Shown here: in pieces, positions 7,401-13,520 of the stretch
Layout: each line of letters begins with the position of its first letter
How positions within the stretch are numbered: position 1 is the first letter of the stretch
IMG/VR virus record: IMGVR_UViG_3300042868_002103
Span: 1 to 26,113 of that record
Length of the DNA stretch: 26,113 bases
From: a virus
Direction: 5' to 3' (one strand)
Program-made: the position numbers and the translations under genes
The notes under the pieces: generated by a model
What the model was told of the DNA's origin: nothing
The model's database searches: none
The model's input: only the letters and a program-made list of their open reading frames with translations

Positions 7401-7421
7401 GTGGCGGTCGTCCGGTACCAC
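7401..7421. repeat. GC-rich hairpin, GTGG-CGG / CCG-GTA-CCAC
   Basis: GTGGCGG (7401-7407) pairs with CCG (7412-7414) and, after a three-base bulge, CCAC (7418-7421), loop TCGT. A smaller CGTC/GACG hairpin (7428-7442) follows immediately. The pair looks like a folded RNA domain. Confidence 0.4.
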
Positions 7422-7634
7422 GAGTTGCGTCTTAATACGACGGCGGATTACTATACAGATGCTATCCCATATAATAACCGTAGGTTAATAACCTTCTTTT
7501 AGCCTTTAAATTCTTTTTAAACAGCAAAACCAGTTGTATGAAGGCATATCTGATCATGGTCCTGTTAAGGATACTTGCTGAGTGCTTGGTACAGCGCCAA
7601 GTCTTCCGTCCCTCTTTTTATCGAGTTGTCATAG

Positions 7635-7655
7635 GCACACGTTATTAACCTGTGC
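7635..7655. repeat. Hairpin just after the gp46 operon
   Basis: GCACA (7635-7639) pairs with TGTGC (7651-7655), with an inner GTT/AAC pairing across a C-C mismatch. It starts six bases after the stop of the GIY-YIG gene read on the minus strand. No U-run follows on that strand; it may protect the mRNA 3' end or act as a weak terminator. Confidence 0.4.
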
Positions 7656-7660
7656 TAGTC

Positions 7661-8110
7661 TTATACTGTTTTGTTACTTGCCTGAAATTTCTTGATTATG
7701 TGAGAGCCGTGTACACGAACCTGGATGTGTCCGTTATACCAATCATCAGATTCTAGTACTTTACGTGCGAATTGCTCGCGAGCCTCTGTGTATGAGCATT
7801 CTGCTTTGCTTTGACAGTAAAACAGTATCTCTCTTTTGAAGTTATCTATGCCTAACAGTTCAACATCTTTGGTAAGTTCAGGACTGGAACCATAATATGT
7901 TTGCCAATCTGAATTAACTTTGCTGCGAACCTTCTTTTTCTTTTTTGTGCCGTTTTTTAGTTTATGAACTCTATAAGTAGTGCGTCTGAATTTTGCTAAT
8001 TTTTTGCCTATGTACTTGCGATTTGAGGTGAGATTAGTGATTATGTAAACAAATCCTACACAATCTTCAGGAAGTTCCTCAACTAATTGATTTTCGTAAT
8101 ACCACGACAT
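7661..8110 (-). CDS. SegE-like GIY-YIG nuclease domain protein
   Basis: A 149-residue protein. The GIY-YIG core is seen as GFVYIITNLTSN followed by KYIGKK (about residues 19-37); YGSSPELTKDVELLG follows, then a conserved Glu context (CSYTEAREQFARKVL, about 105-120) and WYNGHI near the end, matching the Arg/Glu/Asn layout of this nuclease superfamily. A lysine-rich stretch (about 51-62) could bind DNA. It resembles the SegE-type GIY-YIG group of T4-like phages. Such proteins include homing endonucleases, but a short single-domain member at the end of a replication operon could also have a housekeeping nuclease role. I start it at the ATG at 8110, which overlaps the preceding stop as TGATG; a TTG at 8113 is possible but poorer. 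The hairpin 7635-7655 lies just past its end. Confidence 0.75.
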   Translation of the reverse strand: MSWYYENQLVEELPEDCVGFVYIITNLTSNRKYIGKKLAKFRRTTYRVHKLKNGTKKKKKVRSKVNSDWQTYYGSSPELTKDVELLGIDNFKREILFYCQSKAECSYTEAREQFARKVLESDDWYNGHIQVRVHGSHIIKKFQASNKTV

Positions 8111-8340
8111 CAACTAGTTATCTTTGGTGGTCTCCCTAGTTTGCCTTTTCTGGCTAGCTTTCTTTCTTCACGTTTTGTCTGTATTTCTGTTCGCCTTTTA
8201 CTTGCCTCGTTGCGTATTTCTGATAGCCAATAGCGTGCCTTAATGCCTGCTTCGTCAGAGCCTTTGTATTCAAAACGTTCCTGCCATTTAAAATATTGCT
8301 GAAACGCTTCAATCATTTTGTCATGGGAATCTGTGGTCAT
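8110..8340 (-). CDS. Small basic protein of unknown function with AT-hook-like tail
   Basis: A 76-residue protein between gp46 (ATGA overlap) and the GIY-YIG gene (TGATG overlap), so clearly part of the operon. The N-terminal half is a helical segment with aromatic residues (AFQQYFKWQERFEYKG), and the C-terminal half is strongly basic (ASKRRTEIQTKREERKLARK) ending KGKLGRPPKITS. GRPPK is an AT-hook-like minor-groove motif. It may bind DNA, possibly with gp46/47, but no function is known to me. Confidence 0.72.
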   Translation of the reverse strand: MTTDSHDKMIEAFQQYFKWQERFEYKGSDEAGIKARYWLSEIRNEASKRRTEIQTKREERKLARKGKLGRPPKITS

Positions 8341-10118
8341 TCTATAATGTCAACATCGTTGGAATAACTGGTAAAGCCATTCTCTTTAATAACTTTTAAC
8401 ACGTGATTTACACGACTGGTCAAGTCATCACGATGACTAATTAAGAATACATTCTTATCACGCTCACGTGTCATGTGTTTTAACACAGCGATACTTGATT
8501 CAACACCACTGGAATCCATGCCAGAGTCTACCAACTCATCAATAAACAGTAAGTTGATGCTGTGATATAGATTCTCCCAAACATCTCGGAATGCCCAACT
8601 CATAGATAATATTAATCTATTGCGTTCGCCTCGGCTTAGATTATCAAAGTCTAAGTCTTGTCCTAACTGTGTAATGATAACTGTTAGATCATTTTGGAAT
8701 TCTACAATGTGCGGTAATCCAATCTTGTCCAAATAATAGGTTAATCGTTGATTTAAGAATGCTAAGTTCTGATCAATAATACGTTTACGCACAAATGAAT
8801 CTTTGTTTGTTAGTAATTTGTATAAGAATTCTTGATGATCTTTAACCCTCATAAGATCATTTACATGATCCCATGTGATTTCTTGTACAGCACTATTTGT
8901 TAAATCATCTATTTGTTCAAGGTACGGATTAATCTCTGCTTGTTTAGCAGCCAACTCTTTCTCTAGACCCTCGACTGTGCTTCGATGATTTAATGCTTCT
9001 TCGAGCGTATCATATATAGTCCTAGGAGAGTTCCCCAAATCACCCAATATAACCCTGGCATCTTTAAGATCAACTAGGTGCGTATTGGTCACTAACCACT
9101 GAGCAGCCGCTTCTTGTTTAGCAGTCTCTTTGGCAGCTAAAACTTCTTCGTGTTTACTGTCATGTAAGTCTTGACCACAGGCATAACATTTGTGATCTTT
9201 GAGATCTGTGATTTCTTTTTCTAGTTTATCAATGTCTTTTTGCTCACGCACTTGATCAAGATCAGCACGAGCAATGGCTTTGTCCAAATCCTGTAGGTCT
9301 TTCTTCTTGGTATTATATTCTACTAATAATTTGTGTGCGGCGATCTCTTCGTCTATGTTAATATTGCTTAATCCTAAAATACCACGATTAAGTTCATCAA
9401 TATTTTTTACCTTGCTTTCATCCCACATCTGTTGTTTGCGTATCAGAGAATCAATACTCTGTTGTATGCGTTCATTACTAGCTTTGACAGTGTCAATACG
9501 AGTGTTTTCTGTTGAGATATCGTCCTTGGTTAAACGCAGTTGTTCTTTAAGTGCTTCTGCCTTTTCAGAGAGTAAGGTAATACCTAACAGTTGTTCAATG
9601 ATCGATCGTTGATCGTTAGGCTTTAATGCCAAGAATGGTTCGGTATATGTGTTTAATGCCACGAGATGTTTAAACATTTCGTGACTCATGCCAATCATCT
9701 CTTCGATCGCTTTTTGTGTTTCTCGACTATCACCTTGTGACTCGTCAAGATCTTCAAGGTCTTGTTCTTGACCATTAATACTAAATTTCAGTAGATTAGG
9801 TTTACGTCCACGCTCGATATGATATTCTTGTCCATCCTTATCAAAGGTCACAGTGACCAACATACCCTTGCCGTTGATCTTGTTTACAAGATTGTCTTTT
9901 TTAATATTTGTTAATGCTGTACCGTAGATGGCATAGCTGAGACCGTTGATAATAGTTGTTTTACCAGTACCATTACGAGCACCGCTGTCATCCCCACCCA
10001 AGTCTAAGTTCTCGCCTAGTACCAAAGTAAGTTGTCCGCGATCAAAATCTATGGCCTGAGTCTGATTACCCACGCTCATAAAGTTTTTAACGGTTAAATT
10101 TTTTATCTTGATTGTCAT
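8337..10118 (-). CDS. 46: Recombination endonuclease subunit gp46 (SbcC/Rad50-like ATPase)
   Basis: A 593-residue SMC-type ATPase, near the T4 gp46 length of 560. The Walker A motif is GARNGTGKTT (residues 46-55). Two coiled-coil arms flank a zinc hook CYAC at residues 313-316. The C-terminal half has the ABC signature LSRGERNR (about 494-501), Walker B LLFIDELVDSGMD (about 523-535) and the switch histidine in LISHRDD (about 559-565). With gp47 it forms the Mre11/Rad50-type complex that resects DNA ends to load UvsX recombinase, drives recombination-dependent replication and helps degrade host DNA. ATGA overlaps join it to gp47 before and the 76-aa gene after. The acidic/Gly insertion before Walker A (LDLGGDDS) is, as I recall, common in aquatic T4-like phages. 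Confidence 0.96.
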   Translation of the reverse strand: MTIKIKNLTVKNFMSVGNQTQAIDFDRGQLTLVLGENLDLGGDDSGARNGTGKTTIINGLSYAIYGTALTNIKKDNLVNKINGKGMLVTVTFDKDGQEYHIERGRKPNLLKFSINGQEQDLEDLDESQGDSRETQKAIEEMIGMSHEMFKHLVALNTYTEPFLALKPNDQRSIIEQLLGITLLSEKAEALKEQLRLTKDDISTENTRIDTVKASNERIQQSIDSLIRKQQMWDESKVKNIDELNRGILGLSNINIDEEIAAHKLLVEYNTKKKDLQDLDKAIARADLDQVREQKDIDKLEKEITDLKDHKCYACGQDLHDSKHEEVLAAKETAKQEAAAQWLVTNTHLVDLKDARVILGDLGNSPRTIYDTLEEALNHRSTVEGLEKELAAKQAEINPYLEQIDDLTNSAVQEITWDHVNDLMRVKDHQEFLYKLLTNKDSFVRKRIIDQNLAFLNQRLTYYLDKIGLPHIVEFQNDLTVIITQLGQDLDFDNLSRGERNRLILSMSWAFRDVWENLYHSINLLFIDELVDSGMDSSGVESSIAVLKHMTRERDKNVFLISHRDDLTSRVNHVLKVIKENGFTSYSNDVDIIE

Positions 10119-11125
10119 AGATTATTATAGATATCCAATAGTAATGCTTTGTCGTAAGTATCACTTTCGATTGCTTGTATTTGATTCATAACAATAGTAT
10201 CAACACTTTCAAAAGTAATATCGATAGGAGTTGCCTGACTGTCAACCTGTACTTTTTCTGGTATTAACATTAATTCGCGCAAGTCATACTGCGGCATGAA
10301 TGTTTCTTTAATAAAGTTTGCTTCTTCAAAACTAATTGGCAAGTCAATAGTAACTCTGGCGTGCATTTTAGTCTTTAACAATCCTTCTGGATTATCAATG
10401 ATCTGACTTAACTTGAATGTACGATACACGGGTTGATCTGGCCATGTGTGATATTCTGGTTTACCACCCCACTCTAGAATCATCATACCGCGGTCGTCAT
10501 CGCCTGCGTCTGCATAGTTGTGTGGGAAAGCATTACCGATATAGGTAATATTACCTTTAGTCTGACGCTTATGGAAGTGACCACTGAACACATACTCTTG
10601 ATTTACAAAGTGATCACCTTGTAACTGTCCGTGGTCTGGCATCTGTATCATAGCATTCATATAGAATAGCGGTAACTCTAAATGTCCAAACACATATCGA
10701 CTTTGGATTTTAGGAACCTGTTTCCACTCGTCACCTATTAACCACGGCATAATAGTTACATCGCCTTCTGTGAGTGTTTCTCTAATAGGAACAATGTTTG
10801 GAAACAATCTCATGAACTCAATACTATTGATTTCGCGTTTGTCTTTGTAAAACAAGTCGTGATTACCTAAGATGAAATATACTTTTTCAAATGATTGACT
10901 CAACTTCTCTAGATTAGAAACTGTATAGTTCATAGTACTCACGTCTGTAGTACTACGATTATGATGCCAATCACCTAGGAAGATTGCTGTTTCACATCCT
11001 TGTGCTTTTGCAGTTTCACAAAACCAATTGACAAATTCTTCGCAATCATGATTATGCACTCTGCTGCCAGTCTTCAATCCAAAATGGATGTCAGTAAAAC
11101 AGGCTACTTTTTTGAATAGACTCAT
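10115..11125 (-). CDS. 47: Recombination endonuclease subunit gp47 (SbcD/Mre11-like nuclease)
   Basis: A 336-residue metallophosphoesterase, almost the same length as T4 gp47 (339). Metal-binding motifs are complete: D-x-H at residues 12-14, GDWHHN (51-56), GNHD (87-90), GHLE (147-150) and GHFHKR (182-187). It is the Mn-dependent nuclease partner of gp46 in DNA end resection. The stop overlaps the gp46 start (ATGA), giving coupled, near-equal synthesis. It follows gp55 by 31 bases; the region before its ATG has only a weak purine-rich binding site (AAGAGA). Confidence 0.96.
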   Translation of the reverse strand: MSLFKKVACFTDIHFGLKTGSRVHNHDCEEFVNWFCETAKAQGCETAIFLGDWHHNRSTTDVSTMNYTVSNLEKLSQSFEKVYFILGNHDLFYKDKREINSIEFMRLFPNIVPIRETLTEGDVTIMPWLIGDEWKQVPKIQSRYVFGHLELPLFYMNAMIQMPDHGQLQGDHFVNQEYVFSGHFHKRQTKGNITYIGNAFPHNYADAGDDDRGMMILEWGGKPEYHTWPDQPVYRTFKLSQIIDNPEGLLKTKMHARVTIDLPISFEEANFIKETFMPQYDLRELMLIPEKVQVDSQATPIDITFESVDTIVMNQIQAIESDTYDKALLLDIYNNL

Positions 11126-11156
11126 AGTTTTATTTTAATATCTCTTAAGTTAAAGA

Positions 11157-12014
11157 TCAATCGAAGTCACTACCTTCGCCAGTTTTTGGTAAACCAACAG
11201 TAGGTCCTGTGCCTGTGCTTGTACCTGAATTTTGTCGAGTCCAACTAGGAGTCATGCCATTCATTTCGAGGATGTCGTCTCTAATATTTTGGTTACGTTT
11301 TTCAATGTTGATGATACGTACAAAACTATTGGTAACAGCAGCAGTATAGTAAGCAAAAGGATTATCAGATTTACTTTCATCAAATTGTAGTCCTATTTGT
11401 GTTAATTGTAAAATAGCCTGACCCTTCATCTCGTCATTGTATGTATATCCACGGACATTACCCCGAGTCGCATATCGCTCACATAATTTTAAAAACATAC
11501 GAGCTAGGTTATCGGTCATCTGCCCGTGTTCTTTATTGAACTCCCCAGTGTCTAGCGGGCCTTTCCAGTGGCTTTTGCCTACACATATTAAGTTGCCTTT
11601 TTCATCAAACTTCCAATGTTGGAATGGAGGAAAGTTGACTTTTTCGTGGCTGTCAGCAACATTTTTTAAAGTCTTTTTACGACCAGGTGCTAGAGGAACA
11701 TGCTCGAATGACATGATACGGAATACTAAGTCCTCTTTTTGCATTTTTTTGTAATCAATTTCAAATTCTTTTGCAGGAATTTTCTTCCCACCAGCTATCA
11801 TAGCAGCCTCGTGTGCTTCTTTAGATAGCCTAGAGGCACGGTTTCTTTTGGCTTCTGCTATAGTTCTTACATTAAGTTTTTCAAGGCTACTTACGATTAA
11901 ATCGTAGTTTGAATATGATTTGTCCAAAAAAGAACAGTAAGTATTTTTGCTTCTGTGGATCTCTTTTAACAGATCTTTGTTGGTTAGGTATTTTATTTTA
12001 GGTACTAGTGACAT
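11157..12014 (-). CDS. 55: Late sigma factor gp55
   Basis: A 285-residue protein. The start (PKIKYLTNKDLLKEIH) resembles the T4 gp55 N-terminus, and residues about 163-250 carry the sigma region-2-like part: YTYNDEMKGQAI, then GLQFDESKSDNPFAYYTAAV and NSFVRIINIEKRNQNIRDD. It replaces the host sigma on RNA polymerase and recognises TATAAATA late promoters, several of which are in this window. T4 gp55 is 185 aa; here about 130 extra residues lie between the N-terminal motif and region 2 (including FEHVPLAPGRKKT and KVNFPPFQHWKFDEKG), a form I recall from cyanophage-type gp55. The C-terminus is Gly/Ser/Thr-rich and ends GEGSDFD, with no clear match to the T4 clamp-binding end. A good AGGAG site (12029-12025) precedes the start. 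First gene of the gp55-47-46 operon. Confidence 0.93.
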   Translation of the reverse strand: MSLVPKIKYLTNKDLLKEIHRSKNTYCSFLDKSYSNYDLIVSSLEKLNVRTIAEAKRNRASRLSKEAHEAAMIAGGKKIPAKEFEIDYKKMQKEDLVFRIMSFEHVPLAPGRKKTLKNVADSHEKVNFPPFQHWKFDEKGNLICVGKSHWKGPLDTGEFNKEHGQMTDNLARMFLKLCERYATRGNVRGYTYNDEMKGQAILQLTQIGLQFDESKSDNPFAYYTAAVTNSFVRIINIEKRNQNIRDDILEMNGMTPSWTRQNSGTSTGTGPTVGLPKTGEGSDFD

Positions 12015-12039
12015 TGATATGATTCTCCTATTACTTAAT

Positions 12040-12048
12040 ATAATAGCA
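12040..12048 (-). promoter_or_regulatory. Extended -10 promoter (TGC-TATTAT) for the gp55-47-46 operon
   Basis: On the minus strand TGCTATTAT fits an extended -10 element of host sigma-70 type, with transcription starting near 12033, 19 bases before the gp55 ATG. No good -35 is seen (TATTTA at the expected place). This suits early or middle expression of the sigma factor and recombination genes. Confidence 0.5.
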
Positions 12049-12060
12049 CATTTTTATAGA

Positions 12061-12068
12061 AATAAATA
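12061..12068 (+). promoter_or_regulatory. Late promoter variant (AATAAATA) for the baseplate operon
   Basis: AATAAATA differs from the late consensus by one base and lies 28 bases before the gp48 ATG. GGAGA at 12078-12082 is the likely, rather distant, ribosome binding site. The box also falls on the weak -35 position of the opposing gp55 promoter. Confidence 0.5.
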
Positions 12069-12095
12069 GAGTATAACGGAGAATATTTACTCAAA

Positions 12096-13220
12096 ATGGC
12101 ATTATCAATTAATCCATTAGCACAGCTAATAACACAGTCGTCTGAAGCAATATCCAGAGCTACTAACGAAGCAAATGCCGCATTACCTCAGATTGGAGAT
12201 GCTATTTCTAAAGCCAATCTTGACGGTACAATATCAAGATTAAGCGGAGGCATTGGTAGTACACTGAATGGGTTAACTGGAACATTGCCGTCGATAGGCG
12301 GATTAAACATTTCCGGAGCTCAGAGCTTAGTAGCAGGTGCAGGAACAGCCTTAGGCGGTATTGGTAATGTTGCTTCAACAACAGTAGGAGGCGCGATCAG
12401 CAGTTTACAAGGGATAACAGGAGCCACTAGTAATATCACAGCAGATATTTCTGGAACGCTCAATAAATTAACCGGTGGCAATTTAGCAGGCGGTTTACAA
12501 AGTCTAGCTGGCAATATCTCAAAATCTGCAGGAATACTTAATAACATTTTAAGCCTAAAACGTGGTGCTAATTTACCGGCCGGTGGAGAATTATTTGCAC
12601 AACGAGGACAGGCAATACAACTTCAACCAGGAGCCAAAAACGATTGGCGTGTACGAATAACCTGCCAATGGAATATTTTTAACAGCCCGTTGTTTAAATT
12701 ATTAGAAAATACAGGTGGAGTTGTTTGGCCATACACACCAAACGTAACAGTATCAACTAAAGCAGAATACAATCCAATTAGTCCTACACACAGCAATTAT
12801 GCTTATCAAGCATATAAGAGTAGTGTAATTGATGACATCACTATCTCGGGTGAATTCACATGTGAAACTGAAACAGACGCAGCGTATTGGATTGCCGCTA
12901 CTACATTTTTTAAAACAGCAACAAAAATGTTCTTTGGACAAGGAGATAATGCTGGTAATCCTCCAATAGTCTGTAACCTAACAGGATACGGATCAAGTAT
13001 ATTTGATAAAGTTCCGGTGATTGTTAAAACCTTTTCAGTAGACCTTAAAGAAGATGTTAATTACATAAAATGTAATACATTTGGAACTAATACATGGGTA
13101 CCGGTAATAAGCACCATATCTGTAACAGTTACACCAGTATACAATAGATCTAGAATGCGTAAATTTAGCCTCCAAGATTACTCAAGAGGAAAAACATCCG
13201 GCGGAGTAGGATACATTTAA
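12096..13220 (+). CDS. 48: Baseplate tail-tube cap/initiator protein (gp48-like, gp54 related)
   Basis: A 374-residue protein, close to T4 gp48 (364). The first 150 residues are low-complexity (Ala/Gly/Ser/Ile/Asn). The conserved part follows: DWRVRITCQWNIFNSPLFKL, GGVVWPYTPNVTVSTKAEYN, HSNYAYQAYKSSVIDDITIS, AAYWIAATTFFKTATKMFFG, and PVIVKTFSVDLKEDVNYIKC. gp48 and gp54 sit on the hub and start polymerisation of the tail tube; both have a tube-protein-like fold. Here only one such gene is seen in the operon, so whether it is the gp48 or gp54 equivalent is uncertain; length and position favour gp48. Its stop overlaps the next start (TAATG). Confidence 0.78.
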   Translation: MALSINPLAQLITQSSEAISRATNEANAALPQIGDAISKANLDGTISRLSGGIGSTLNGLTGTLPSIGGLNISGAQSLVAGAGTALGGIGNVASTTVGGAISSLQGITGATSNITADISGTLNKLTGGNLAGGLQSLAGNISKSAGILNNILSLKRGANLPAGGELFAQRGQAIQLQPGAKNDWRVRITCQWNIFNSPLFKLLENTGGVVWPYTPNVTVSTKAEYNPISPTHSNYAYQAYKSSVIDDITISGEFTCETETDAAYWIAATTFFKTATKMFFGQGDNAGNPPIVCNLTGYGSSIFDKVPVIVKTFSVDLKEDVNYIKCNTFGTNTWVPVISTISVTVTPVYNRSRMRKFSLQDYSRGKTSGGVGYI

Positions 13221-13519
13221 TGGCAACATATACTAAATCAAGCCCTTGGGTGAATACACCAACTAATAATCTATATCTAGAACTTTTAGAAATTAGATCT
13301 GTGCCTGCTGAGGCAGATGACTTCAGATATACTATTGAAAGTCATTACAAACATAGACCAGATTTACTTGCCTACGACCTATATGGTAATCCAAAATTAT
13401 GGTGGGTATTTGTTCAAAGAAACATGAGCGTGATCAAAGATCCTATATATGATTTTGAACCAGGGGTAACGATATATCTTCCTAAGAAGAGTAATCTACA
13501 GAAATTCTTAGGAGTCTAA
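13220..13519 (+). CDS. 53: Baseplate wedge protein gp53-like, LysM-like fold
   Basis: A 99-residue protein. DDFRYTIESHYKHRPDLLAY, then DLYGNPKLWWVFVQRN and a final IYDFEPGVTIYLPKKSNL are the features of gp53-type wedge proteins, whose C-terminal part has a LysM-like fold (also seen in short tail proteins such as P2 gpX). In T4, gp53 (196 aa) clamps neighbouring wedges to one another and to the hub. This one is about half as long, so it may represent only the core. Start overlaps the gp48 stop as TAATG; the next gene follows after one base, preceded by AGGAG. Confidence 0.78.
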   Translation: MATYTKSSPWVNTPTNNLYLELLEIRSVPAEADDFRYTIESHYKHRPDLLAYDLYGNPKLWWVFVQRNMSVIKDPIYDFEPGVTIYLPKKSNLQKFLGV

Positions 13520-13520
13520 A

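Larger units (their letters stand above)
7163..7660. other. Long non-coding, hairpin-rich intergenic region
   Basis: No convincing gene is seen on either strand in about 500 bp, unusual in a genome where most genes touch. It holds at least six hairpins (listed separately), a perfect 10-bp palindrome GTGATATCAC (7273-7282), a late-like TATAAATG on the plus strand (7283-7290) and a TATAAT on the plus strand (7470-7475). The middle (about 7400-7450) is visibly richer in G+C than its surroundings. It separates the gp55-47-46 operon from the Ala-rich genes. It could hold a small RNA, an origin or regulatory element, or the remains of a lost gene. Confidence 0.7.

Noticed and set aside
7395-7500. 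tRNA gene in the GC-richer intergenic segment
   Set aside because: Neither strand shows a T-arm (GTTCGA-type) sequence or a seven-base acceptor pairing at tRNA spacing.
7163-7660. CRISPR array or direct-repeat cluster
   Set aside because: The repeats are individual inverted repeats with different sequences; no direct repeat with regular spacing is present.
12030-12060. MotA-type middle promoter box for gp55
   Set aside because: No TGCTTTA-like box is seen 10-15 bases upstream of the -10; the TGC is immediately next to it, fitting an extended -10 instead.
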